DNA from: Rhynchopus sp. YZ270_cl-10
Taxonomy: Eukaryota > Euglenozoa > Diplonemea > Diplonemida > Diplonemidae
Direction: 5' to 3'
NCBI GenBank assembly: GCA_964035575.1
Contig: OZ037898.1
Span: 1,116,001-1,180,000, forward strand
DNA length: 64,000 bases
Numbering within the stretch: position 1 is the first letter of the stretch; each line of letters begins with the position of its first letter. The position numbers and the translations under genes are program-made. This document shows positions 48,528 to 57,191 of this stretch, piece by piece. The notes under the pieces were generated by a model. That model did not search any database, was not told the DNA's origin, and worked only from the letters and a program-made list of their open reading frames with translations.

Positions 48528-49436
48528 ATGCCGTTCCAGATCGCTGTCGCAGCGGATGTGTACGGGACAAAGTACAACAAGGTATTCAGCTTTGCGCTGT
48601 GCCCCGCGATGAAGGAGTTGCTGAACGCAGTGGAGAGCGTATACGATACGTGCGCCAGGTCGCACCGCCCTGCAGGATACGCAGATGTGCCTTTCAAAGC
48701 GCAGGCCCTCCAGCTGCACCAGGCAGTGGAGCGCCGTTGGGTCGATGTGGCAAGCACCGCACAGATCCTGGACGGTGCACAGCTCTTCTGCTTCCAGCCT
48801 AATAGCATATGGCACACCGACGCAGAAGGCCCCATCCCCGCACCCGACTCAGGCATCACCTGGGTCAGCGCACCAGAACGCACCGAAGGCCGTGCCGGCA
48901 AAGACACCGGCCCGCCCCCCTCCCTCAGCGAAAAGCTGCGAACAGTCTTCCACCACATTGACAAGGAGAACCGTGGGTTCTGCAGGTACTCTGACGTGCG
49001 TGGTGTGCTTGCGTCGTGTGAGATTGAGTTTACGATGTTGAGCAGTGCTGACGTATTTCGGCAGGCAGACGCAGATGGTGATGGGTGCGTTTCGTATGAT
49101 GAGTGGGTCAAGTTTGCGCTCGACAACGCATCCATTGTGGACGCCGTGTACTTCCGCATCCGCGACTCCAAGAACGAGGCAGGTGGCTGGCTTGCCTCCA
49201 TCCCCAAGACCACCACCCTCAGCCCCAAGGAGACTACACGCGCCACGCAACTACAGAGTCTCCACTCCGAAGCCGCCTGGGCACGTGAACGTGTCAAGTC
49301 CATGCGTGAGTATGAGGCTGCTCGTAGAGAAGGGTCCATCGCACGGCTCAACGCAGAAGCTGCTGAGACAAAGAAGGCAGTGCACTACTCAAACTTCGTG
49401 CATTCGCAGATCACAGAAAGGGAGCATTCGCCATAA
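48528..49436 (+). CDS. EF-hand protein with conserved N-terminal domain
   Basis: 302 residues. Residues 1-90 form a compact domain (FQIAVAADVYGTKYNKVFSF, then MKELLNAVESVYD). A linker leads to an EF-hand pair: a degenerate first loop, DKENRGFCRYSD (about 145-156), and a canonical second loop, DADGDGCVSYDE (about 181-192), with all calcium ligands including the final Glu. The C-terminal 80 residues are a charged helix, probably a coiled coil. The layout resembles calcium-responsive flagellar or cytoskeletal proteins, but that is inference. The start is preceded by a dense C/T tract. Confidence 0.85.
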   Translation: MPFQIAVAADVYGTKYNKVFSFALCPAMKELLNAVESVYDTCARSHRPAGYADVPFKAQALQLHQAVERRWVDVASTAQILDGAQLFCFQPNSIWHTDAEGPIPAPDSGITWVSAPERTEGRAGKDTGPPPSLSEKLRTVFHHIDKENRGFCRYSDVRGVLASCEIEFTMLSSADVFRQADADGDGCVSYDEWVKFALDNASIVDAVYFRIRDSKNEAGGWLASIPKTTTLSPKETTRATQLQSLHSEAAWARERVKSMREYEAARREGSIARLNAEAAETKKAVHYSNFVHSQITEREHSP

Positions 49437-49820
49437 GAGAAGAGAGAGGTGTTGTGTGTGTGTGGGGTGTTGGGTTAGAGCTTCTTCGGTGATATTGTTG
49501 CCGGAAAAAAGAATTGTTGGTTTTTTTTTATATAGAAAGTGAGAGTGGGAGTCTTGTTTGCACCCATTTTGAAATACTATTATGGTTTTGCGAGGTACAC
49601 TGCCACGGGAGGGGGCTTTGTACTTTTCCAGACACATTTGTTTTTTTTTGTACTGTACTCTTTTGTCTGATAATTTATTCTGTTTCCCAAAAAAGAAAAA
49701 TGACCACTCCCCATGCCCCAGCTTTGTCTCCTTTGTCTCCTTTTTTAAGTTTTCTTTTCGCGAGAAACACAAAATCTCAACTCAGTTCAACACAAAGCAA
49801 GAGACACATCTCCACACACA
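49437..49820. other. Intergenic with a C repeat and the peptidase leader
   Basis: A C repeat (GGTACACTGCCACGGGAG, then GGGCTTTGTA) lies at 49593-49635. From 49711 the sequence is the pyrimidine-rich leader of the peptidase gene, with CTCAACTCAG near 49785, a plausible splice acceptor about 35 nt before the start. Confidence 0.65.
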
Positions 49821-52130
49821 ATGTTGCGAGTCGCTGCAGTGTTGCTACCCTTTGTGGCTACGGTGAGCGCAGAGGCAGTTTTTAAGGCACTGCCGAACTG
49901 CCACTCGCCGATCTCCTCGGCAGGGTGCCAGTACACCGCAGGCGCGACGGACGAGATCGTGTCGCTGTTCTTCCAGTACGAGCCGTCAGGGAGCGAGGCT
50001 AGCGGTGGGTTCTCATGTGTCGGGGAGGAGATGGTGTACTGTGAGCGGGGTTGGATGGCAGAGGCGTCAGGTAGTGCGGGGGACTGCTTCTTCATGCTGG
50101 GGTCTGGTCGCTCGTTCTCGTGCAGCGGGAACGGGACGGTGAACCTGATCGGAGCGCACGCCGCAGCGACGACGGCAAAGAGCATTGCATCGGGAGAGGG
50201 GGGGAAGCAGCTGGGGTGCAAGGGCGGCGCGGCCGAGAAGTGTGCGTACCAGAACGGTGCGGCGGACCTGTGGGTGTCGATGGCCTTGACGTCGCAGACG
50301 AACGCGACTGCGGCGTGCCGGTACGAGGGCATGGAGGTGTGCTCGTGGCGCGTGAACTCTGCGGGGGGGTCGACGTCGTGCAACTTCCTCCTGCCCTCGA
50401 AGGCGAGCCTGACGTGCACCGGGACGGCCAAGGTGACGGCTTCGGCAGGTCTGGCTTTCGCGGAGTCTGTTCTGGACGTGGCGGCGGAGATTGAGACTGC
50501 GTGGAACTGCCCAAATGTGACGTACCCTGAGAACAACCTGTGCGACTGCGCGTACACGAACCCGCACACGGACAAGGATCTATTCGTGTCGGTGTCAACG
50601 CAGTCTGTGGACCAGGAATACAACTCATTCCACTGCGGGTACGGGGCTGTGAACGTGTGTGCGTGGGGCGACGACAGGAACGACCTCGGGGATGGTGGCA
50701 GCTGCTACTTCATTGTGCCAGCGGGGGAGACGTTCTCGTGCCAGATGGAGTGGGGGTCGACTGCGTTCAGCTTCTCGAAGGCGGTGCTGTCGCGGAAGAC
50801 GCTGTTCGGACCTGCAGGGGTGAAGGGGCGTGCACACATGCCTGCGGCCAAGGCGACTGTGCCGCCTGTGCCGACGAATGACGAGCTGGTGGCAGTGTTC
50901 GCACAGTGGAAGCGTGAGCACACGAGGACATACGCGTCGGCTGCAGAGGAGGCGCAGCGCTTTGCGAACTTCAAGGTGCACGTGGCGCTCGCAGGGCAGA
51001 AGCCACGGTACAATGGGCTTGCGGACCTGTCGGTGGAGGAGTTTGAGACGAAGTACAAGGGGTGCGGACGTGCGCCTGTGCGGAACGAGGCTGACGCCGT
51101 GTGGACCCCGACATCGGAGGAGGCACGTGCGGTGCCTGAGTCCTTTGACTGGCGCACGAAGGGGATGGTGACGCCTGTGAAGAACCAGGCGCAATGTGGG
51201 AGTTGCTGGAGCTTTTCAACCACGGGATCCATTGAAAGCGCGTGGGCCATTGCCGGTCACCCTCTGGTGTCCCTGAGTGAGCAGGACCTCGTGAGCTGTG
51301 ACAACAAGGACGGGAACGACGGATGTGGAGGTGGGTGGCCGTACCGTGCGGTGGACTACATTGCGAAGAACGGTATCGCAACAGAGGCGAGCTACCCCTA
51401 CGTGAGCGGGACCGGGAAGGTGCCGGCATGCACGAAAGAAGGGCACGTCAAGGCAGACGCGGCGGTGACTGGGCATTACAACGTGGCATCGAACGAGTCT
51501 GCGATGGCGGCGTATGTGACCTCACACGGCCCTCTGTCCATCACAGTGGACGCGATGACACAGCTGTGGTGGCCGTACACGGGCGGGATCATGAAGGGGT
51601 GCTGCAACAAGGCGAATGACCACGCGGTGTTGATTGTTGGGTTTGGTGTTGACGCGGGTACGAAGTACTGGACCATCAAGAACTCCTGGGACACGACGTG
51701 GGGTGAGAAAGGGTACCTCCGACTGGAGCGCGACTCGGACCAGTGTGGCATCAAGACAGACCCTATGTTCCCTCTTATGCAGGGTGTCCCGGGGCCGCCG
51801 ACACCAGCGCCGACACCGGTGGGCACGTGCCCCTCGCCGTCTGTGACACGTGGGCGTTCGTGCATATGGGTGAACGGCACAAATGGTGTGGTTATGCCGT
51901 CCGCGTCGCTGATTCAGCCGGACTGCACCTACTTCAGCAGCGGCTACTTCTCCTACCTGTGGCCTCTGGGGACTGGCAATGCTTCCTGCCCGACTGGGGC
52001 GAGCCTTGGGAGTTCGTCGGAGGACCACTTCTGCACTTTCACGAACCACGAACAGACCCTGAACTGGCCTGCAGGGTCGAGGGCAGTGTGCGGCAACCTG
52101 ACCAAGGGAGAGATCGGCTATGCGTGGTGA
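49821..52130 (+). CDS. Secreted papain-family (C1A, cathepsin L-like) cysteine peptidase, copy 1
   Basis: 769 residues. A signal peptide (1-17) is followed by three related Cys-rich modules (about 22-115, 128-215, 225-325), each with a C-x(3-5)-C-Y start, a CW or CERGW strand and a C-x-F hairpin. Then come an inhibitor I29-type propeptide (WKREHTRTY to YNGLADLSVEEF, 355-410) and a papain domain (438-653). Catalytic residues are intact: Q456, C462 (CGSCWSF), H601 (DHAVLIVGFG) and N621 (IKNSW). After a PTPAPTP hinge, a C-terminal Cys-rich tail (670-769) follows. The family cleaves proteins in lysosomes or outside cells. N-terminal modules ahead of the propeptide are unusual; they may bind glycans or anchor the proenzyme. 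Confidence 0.95.
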   Translation: MLRVAAVLLPFVATVSAEAVFKALPNCHSPISSAGCQYTAGATDEIVSLFFQYEPSGSEASGGFSCVGEEMVYCERGWMAEASGSAGDCFFMLGSGRSFSCSGNGTVNLIGAHAAATTAKSIASGEGGKQLGCKGGAAEKCAYQNGAADLWVSMALTSQTNATAACRYEGMEVCSWRVNSAGGSTSCNFLLPSKASLTCTGTAKVTASAGLAFAESVLDVAAEIETAWNCPNVTYPENNLCDCAYTNPHTDKDLFVSVSTQSVDQEYNSFHCGYGAVNVCAWGDDRNDLGDGGSCYFIVPAGETFSCQMEWGSTAFSFSKAVLSRKTLFGPAGVKGRAHMPAAKATVPPVPTNDELVAVFAQWKREHTRTYASAAEEAQRFANFKVHVALAGQKPRYNGLADLSVEEFETKYKGCGRAPVRNEADAVWTPTSEEARAVPESFDWRTKGMVTPVKNQAQCGSCWSFSTTGSIESAWAIAGHPLVSLSEQDLVSCDNKDGNDGCGGGWPYRAVDYIAKNGIATEASYPYVSGTGKVPACTKEGHVKADAAVTGHYNVASNESAMAAYVTSHGPLSITVDAMTQLWWPYTGGIMKGCCNKANDHAVLIVGFGVDAGTKYWTIKNSWDTTWGEKGYLRLERDSDQCGIKTDPMFPLMQGVPGPPTPAPTPVGTCPSPSVTRGRSCIWVNGTNGVVMPSASLIQPDCTYFSSGYFSYLWPLGTGNASCPTGASLGSSSEDHFCTFTNHEQTLNWPAGSRAVCGNLTKGEIGYAW

Positions 52131-52318
52131 AGGGGTAGGAGAATCTAACAAAACGTGTTCCTCTGATCAAGGGGCCTGTGTATAAATTAAGCGCGTGAGC
52201 TGAGTTCGACAGACGGGCTGCACGGGATGTGCCATTCACTGCACACCCCCATGCATGCCGATCTAAGAACACTTTACTTGTTGTCCCCTTGCAAGTCTCC
52301 CCTCCCTCCCCTCCCCCT

Positions 52319-52492
52319 ACCACGACCTAGTTACCACCCATGACTAGTGACATGACAAGACTAATAATGACAAAATCCCCCTGTCAAATGACAAGACGTA
52401 ACGCCACTCATTTTGTACAGGTCTTGTCATGATTTAGTCTTGTCATGTACCTAGCCAATACCCCCTTGTCGTTGCTCATACTAGGTCGTGGT
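52319..52492. mobile_element. Inverted-repeat element in the peptidase 3' flank, copy 1
   Basis: ACCACGACCTAGT and its exact complement mark the ends (174 bp). Inside, GACATGACAAGACTAA faces TTAGTCTTGTCATG. The whole is repeated in the second duplicate at 56061-56236, so it was present before duplication. Superfamily not clear. Confidence 0.75.
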
Positions 52493-52938
52493 GGAATCGC
52501 TTCTCCTTGCCCCATTTTGTTTTTACTTGACACCGATTGTGACAAGGTGTCACGCTTTCCCTTTCGGCAATCCTACAACGAAACACCGAGATGCGACATC
52601 GTAGCTTTTGAGGCGAGCAATTACACCTTGCCTTAGGACCGACCGACCCACGGCGGTTCCATGCATGTTGCATCCACAGGTTGTCGGCGAGGATTGCCAA
52701 AAGAATTGCCCCATCCCTTCCCTTTCTCTGGACGCTCGCTGTGTTCAGCTGCCCTATGTACACACTCTAATCTCTTATGAAAAAGTGACTATTTATTAGT
52801 GTAAAATACAGTGGACTCTATTTTACGCAATGTTTCCAGGTGAGTGTGTATTTTTTCTATATATTTGTTTCCAGCTGTCCTGAATTAAACTGAGAAGTTG
52901 GACGGAGGAGCTTTGCTGGCGGTTTGATGGGTTTTTCA

Positions 52939-53060
52939 CCCCCATGCCTCAACTTTGTCTCCTTTTTTTTAGGTTTTCTCGCGGGAAACATTAATCTCTC
53001 AGTTCCAACGACACAACGCAAGAGACACACCCCCACACACGGTTGCGAGAGGAGCTGCAA
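52939..53060 (+). pseudogene. Relic of a peptidase 5' end, copy 1
   Basis: It aligns with the leader and first codons of the peptidase gene (49711-49850): CCCCATGCCTCAACTTTGTC, TTTTCTCGCGGGAAAC, CAAGAGACACAC, then GTTGCGAG and GCTGCAATGTTT. The ATG position reads GG, and similarity ends within about 25 bases after it. It is a leftover of an additional array member. Confidence 0.8.
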
Positions 53061-53309
53061 TGTTTAAGGGGATTTGTTTGTTTGTTGCATTTGCTTTCAT
53101 TGCTTTAGACTTTGTTTTTCGCTTTTCTCTCAAAACCTCCCTCAAAACGAACCACAAACGGACTACCACCTTTGCTCAGGGAATTTGCTTACCCCGATGC
53201 TCTTGGGTGGTGTTCTTGTGCCCCGTCAACTAGGGAACAATATAATAAGATGACCCCCTCCCTCCCATCTGCGCCCTTCCCTTTTTATCGATTTTTCTTT
53301 TTCAGTATT

Positions 53310-53507
53310 GAGATCAGGGGATTATAGGTTTTGGGGGTTTTTGCTACTCAGTCGAGTCCGGGCACGCTTCGCGCCCGGATCCGCCACCCGGCTCCAGTTG
53401 TGACTCCGGCGGAATGTGAGAATTCCTAGGTTATCCAACAGCGGAGTTCGGCACTTCATTGATATTTGAAAATTGTATATTTCTGGAAGATGCACCTCTC
53501 CTGATTA
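53310..53507. other. Unique junction sequence between the duplicates
   Basis: Unlike either flank. It includes a GC-rich stretch with TCCGGGC and GCCCGGA pairing around a 9-base loop (53357-53379) and further CCGGC-containing sequence up to about 53410. It may be a filler inserted at the rearrangement joint or a fragment of a structured RNA. Confidence 0.5.
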
Positions 53508-53561
53508 ACACAAAATCTCAACTCAGTTCAACACAAAGCAAGAGACACATCTCCACACACA

Positions 53562-55871
53562 ATGTTGCGAGTCGCTGCAGTGTTGCTACCCTTTGTGGCT
53601 ACGGTGAGCGCAGAGGCAGTTTTTAAGGCACTGCCGAACTGCCACTCGCCGATCTCCTCGGCAGGGTGCCAGTACACCGCAGGCGCGACGGACGAGATCG
53701 TGTCGCTGTTCTTCCAGTACGAGCCGTCAGGGAGCGAGGCTAGCGGTGGGTTCTCATGTGTCGGGGAGGAGATGGTGTACTGTGAGCGGGGTTGGATGGC
53801 AGAGGCGTCAGGTAGTGCGGGGGACTGCTTCTTCATGCTGGGGTCTGGTCGCTCGTTCTCGTGCAGCGGGAACGGGACGGTGAACCTGATCGGAGCGCAC
53901 GCCGCAGCGACGACGGCAAAGAGCATTGCATCGGGAGAGGGGGGGAAGCAGCTGGGGTGCAAGGGCGGCGCGGCCGAGAAGTGTGCGTACCAGAACGGTG
54001 CGGCGGACCTGTGGGTGTCGATGGCCTTGACGTCGCAGACGAACGCGACTGCGGCGTGCCGGTACGAGGGCATGGAGGTGTGCTCGTGGCGCGTGAACTC
54101 TGCGGGGGGGTCGACGTCGTGCAACTTCCTCCTGCCCTCGAAGGCGAGCCTGACGTGCACCGGGACGGCCAAGGTGACGGCTTCGGCAGGTCTGGCTTTC
54201 GCGGAGTCTGTTCTGGACGTGGCGGCGGAGATTGAGACTGCGTGGAACTGCCCAAATGTGACGTACCCTGAGAACAACCTGTGCGACTGCGCGTACACGA
54301 ACCCGCACACGGACAAGGATCTATTCGTGTCGGTGTCAACGCAGTCTGTGGACCAGGAATACAACTCATTCCACTGCGGGTACGGGGCTGTGAACGTGTG
54401 TGCGTGGGGCGACGACAGGAACGACCTCGGGGATGGTGGCAGCTGCTACTTCATTGTGCCAGCGGGGGAGACGTTCTCGTGCCAGATGGAGTGGGGGTCG
54501 ACTGCGTTCAGCTTCTCGAAGGCGGTGCTGTCGCGGAAGACGCTGTTCGGACCTGCAGGGGTGAAGGGGCGTGCACACATGCCTGCGGCCAAGGCGACTG
54601 TGCCGCCTGTGCCGACGAATGACGAGCTGGTGGCAGTGTTCGCACAGTGGAAGCGTGAGCACACGAGGACATACGCGTCGGCTGCAGAGGAGGCGCAGCG
54701 CTTTGCGAACTTCAAGGTGCACGTGGCGCTCGCAGGGCAGAAGCCACGGTACAATGGGCTGGCGGACCTGTCGGTGGAGGAATTTGAGACGAAGTACAAG
54801 GGGTGCGGACGTGCGCCTGTGCGGAGCGAGGCTGACGCCGTGTGGACCCCGACATCGGAGGAGGCACGTGCGGTGCCTGAGTCCTTTGACTGGCGCACGA
54901 AGGGGATGGTGACGCCTGTGAAGAACCAGGCGCAATGTGGGAGTTGCTGGAGCTTTTCAACCACGGGATCCATTGAAAGCGCGTGGGCCATTGCCGGTCA
55001 CCCTCTGGTGTCCCTGAGTGAGCAGGACCTCGTGAGCTGTGACAACAAGGACGGGAACGACGGATGTGGAGGTGGGTGGCCGTACCGTGCGGTGGACTAC
55101 ATTGCGAAGAACGGTATCGCAACAGAGGCGAGCTACCCCTACGTGAGCGGGACCGGGAAGGTGCCGGCATGCACGAAAGAAGGGCACGTCAAGGCAGACG
55201 CGGCGGTGACTGGGCATTACAACGTGGCATCGAACGAGTCTGCGATGGCGGCGTATGTGACCTCACACGGCCCTCTGTCCATCACAGTGGACGCGATGAC
55301 ACAGCTGTGGTGGCCGTACACGGGCGGGATCATGAAGGGGTGCTGCAACAAGGCGAATGACCACGCGGTGTTGATTGTTGGGTTTGGTGTTGACGCGGGT
55401 ACGAAGTACTGGACCATCAAGAACTCCTGGGACACGACGTGGGGTGAGAAAGGGTACCTCCGACTGGAGCGCGACTCGGACCAGTGTGGCATCAAGACAG
55501 ACCCTATGTTCCCTCTTATGCAGGGTGTCCCGGGGCCGCCGACACCAGCGCCGACACCGGTGGGCACGTGCCCCTCGCCGTCTGTGACACGTGGGCGTTC
55601 GTGCATATGGGTGAACGGCACAAATGGTGTGGTTATGCCGTCCGCGTCGCTGATTCAGCCGGACTGCACCTACTTCAGCAGCGGCTACTTCTCCTACCTG
55701 TGGCCTCTGGGGACTGGCAATGCTTCCTGCCCGACTGGGGCGAGCCTTGGGAGTTCGTCGGAGGACCACTTCTGCACTTTCACGAACCACGAACAGACCC
55801 TGAACTGGCCTGCAGGGTCGAGGGCAGTGTGCGGCAACCTGACCAAGGGAGAGATCGGCTATGCGTGGTGA
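53562..55871 (+). CDS. Secreted papain-family (C1A, cathepsin L-like) cysteine peptidase, copy 2
   Basis: 769 residues, identical to copy 1 except Asn422 to Ser in the stretch between propeptide and mature enzyme. Signal peptide, three Cys-rich modules, propeptide, catalytic Q456/C462/H601/N621 and C-terminal Cys-rich tail are all intact, so both copies look functional. Only about 55 bp of shared sequence precedes the start codon; upstream of that the leader differs from copy 1 and lacks its long pyrimidine tract, so expression may differ. Near identity over coding sequence, with more divergence outside, suggests recent duplication or gene conversion. Confidence 0.95.
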   Translation: MLRVAAVLLPFVATVSAEAVFKALPNCHSPISSAGCQYTAGATDEIVSLFFQYEPSGSEASGGFSCVGEEMVYCERGWMAEASGSAGDCFFMLGSGRSFSCSGNGTVNLIGAHAAATTAKSIASGEGGKQLGCKGGAAEKCAYQNGAADLWVSMALTSQTNATAACRYEGMEVCSWRVNSAGGSTSCNFLLPSKASLTCTGTAKVTASAGLAFAESVLDVAAEIETAWNCPNVTYPENNLCDCAYTNPHTDKDLFVSVSTQSVDQEYNSFHCGYGAVNVCAWGDDRNDLGDGGSCYFIVPAGETFSCQMEWGSTAFSFSKAVLSRKTLFGPAGVKGRAHMPAAKATVPPVPTNDELVAVFAQWKREHTRTYASAAEEAQRFANFKVHVALAGQKPRYNGLADLSVEEFETKYKGCGRAPVRSEADAVWTPTSEEARAVPESFDWRTKGMVTPVKNQAQCGSCWSFSTTGSIESAWAIAGHPLVSLSEQDLVSCDNKDGNDGCGGGWPYRAVDYIAKNGIATEASYPYVSGTGKVPACTKEGHVKADAAVTGHYNVASNESAMAAYVTSHGPLSITVDAMTQLWWPYTGGIMKGCCNKANDHAVLIVGFGVDAGTKYWTIKNSWDTTWGEKGYLRLERDSDQCGIKTDPMFPLMQGVPGPPTPAPTPVGTCPSPSVTRGRSCIWVNGTNGVVMPSASLIQPDCTYFSSGYFSYLWPLGTGNASCPTGASLGSSSEDHFCTFTNHEQTLNWPAGSRAVCGNLTKGEIGYAW

Positions 55872-56060
55872 AGGGGTAGGAGAATCTAACAAAACGTGTT
55901 CCTCTGATCAAGGGGCCTGTGTATAAATTAAGCGTGTGAACTTAGTTCGACAGACGGGCTGCACGGGATGTGCCATTCACTGCACACCCCCCATGCATGC
56001 TGATCTAAGAACACTTTACTTGTTGTCCCCTTGCAAGTCTCCCCTCCCTCCCCTCCCCCT

Positions 56061-56236
56061 ACCACGACCTAGTTACCACCCATGACTAGTGACATGACAA
56101 GACTAATAATGACAAAACCCCCCTGTCAAATGACAAGACGTAACGCCACTCATTTTGTACAGGGGTCTTGTCATGATTTAGTCTTGTCATGTAACTAGCC
56201 AATACCCCCTTGTCATTGCTCATACTAGGTCGTGGT
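56061..56236. mobile_element. Inverted-repeat element in the peptidase 3' flank, copy 2
   Basis: Same ends and inner arms as 52319-52492, differing by a few substitutions and a 2-base length change. Confidence 0.75.
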
Positions 56237-56682
56237 GGAATCGCTTCTCCTTGCCCCATTTTGTTTTTACTTGACACCGATTGTGACAAGGTGTCACGCT
56301 TTCCCTTTCGGCAATCCTACAACGAAACACCGAGATGCGACATCGTAGCTTTTGAGGCGAGCAATTACACCTTGCCTTAGGACCGACCGACCCACGGCGG
56401 TTCCATGCATGTTGCATCCACAGGTTGTCGGCGAGGATTGCCAAAAGAATTGCCCCATCCCTTCCCTTTCTCTGGACGCTCGCTGTGTTCAGCTGCCCTA
56501 TGTACACACTCTAATCTCTTATAAAAAACTGTCTATTTATTAGTGTAAAATACAGTAGACTCTATTTTACGCAATGTTTCCAGGTGAGTGAGTATTTTTT
56601 CTATATATTTGTTTCCAGCTGTTCTGAATTAAACTGAGAAGTTGGACGGAGGAGCTTTGCTGGCGGTTTGATGGGTTTTTCA

Positions 56683-56805
56683 CCCCCATGCCTCAGCTTT
56701 GTCTCCTTTTTTTTTAGGTTTTCTCGCGGGAAACATTAATCTCTCAGTTCCAACGACACAACGCAAGAGACACACCCCCGTACACGGTTGCGAGAGGAGC
56801 TGCAA
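56683..56805 (+). pseudogene. Relic of a peptidase 5' end, copy 2
   Basis: Same relic as at 52939, with the start codon position again GG. Its presence in both units means the decay came before the duplication. Confidence 0.8.
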
Positions 56806-57191
56806 TGTTTAAGGGGATTTGTTTGTTTGTTGCATTTGCCTTTTGTTTTTGTTTTTCGCTTTTCTCTCAAAACCTCCCTCAAAACGAACCACAAACGGAC
56901 TACCACCTTTGCTCAGGGAATTTGCTTACCCCGATGCTCTTGGGTTGGTGGTCTTACCCCGCTCAACTAGGTAGGAATAATAATATGACTCCCTCCCCCC
57001 TTTCCGTTTTATTGAGTTTTATCTTCCTTCCCCCCCATAGTTATAACTCGCCGCAGTTCAGGCACCTACACCCTCCCCCTCCCCCTCCCCCTCCTCTTGC
57101 CCCCTTCTCCCCACATTTTCCTCTCAAAAACATCAAACACACAGGCGCCTTTCTTTCTTCCCCTCGTCTCTCCTCTCTCCTTCTCCATACA

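Larger units (their letters stand above)
49770..53300 (+). repeat. Tandem duplication, unit 1 (partner at 53508-57030)
   Basis: The unit contains a peptidase gene, its 3' flank with an inverted-repeat element, a relic peptidase 5' end, and a start of the next leader. Genes differ by about three bases in 2310, while flanks differ by scattered substitutions and indels. The gene offset is 3741 bp. Confidence 0.95.
52131..53561. other. Spacer between the two peptidase genes
   Basis: It contains an inverted-repeat element (52319-52492), a short hairpin GTAAAATA/TATTTTAC (52801-52826), a relic peptidase 5' end (52939-53060), the start of a leader like that before the coiled-coil gene (to about 53300), and then about 200 bp of sequence not seen elsewhere in the window. 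Confidence 0.7.
53508..57030 (+). repeat. Tandem duplication, unit 2
   Basis: It begins AACACAAAATCTCAACTCAG, as at 49770, and runs through gene, inverted-repeat element, relic and leader. It is followed directly by the coiled-coil gene, so unit 1 probably carries a displaced copy of that gene's leader. Confidence 0.92.
55872..57191. other. 3' flank of peptidase copy 2 and leader of the next gene
   Basis: It mirrors 52131-53300: inverted-repeat element, hairpin and relic. The leader then continues as a long C/T tract (57065-57190) before the coiled-coil gene. Confidence 0.7.

Noticed and set aside
53528-54364. Long minus-strand open frames opposite both peptidase genes
   Set aside because: They mirror the GC-rich peptidase codons exactly in both copies. 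The + strand has intact catalytic residues.
56805-57191. N-terminal extension of the coiled-coil protein
   Set aside because: The frame is open, but it reads a pyrimidine tract as a proline run and starts in a relic of the peptidase leader; the first unit lacks the same frame.
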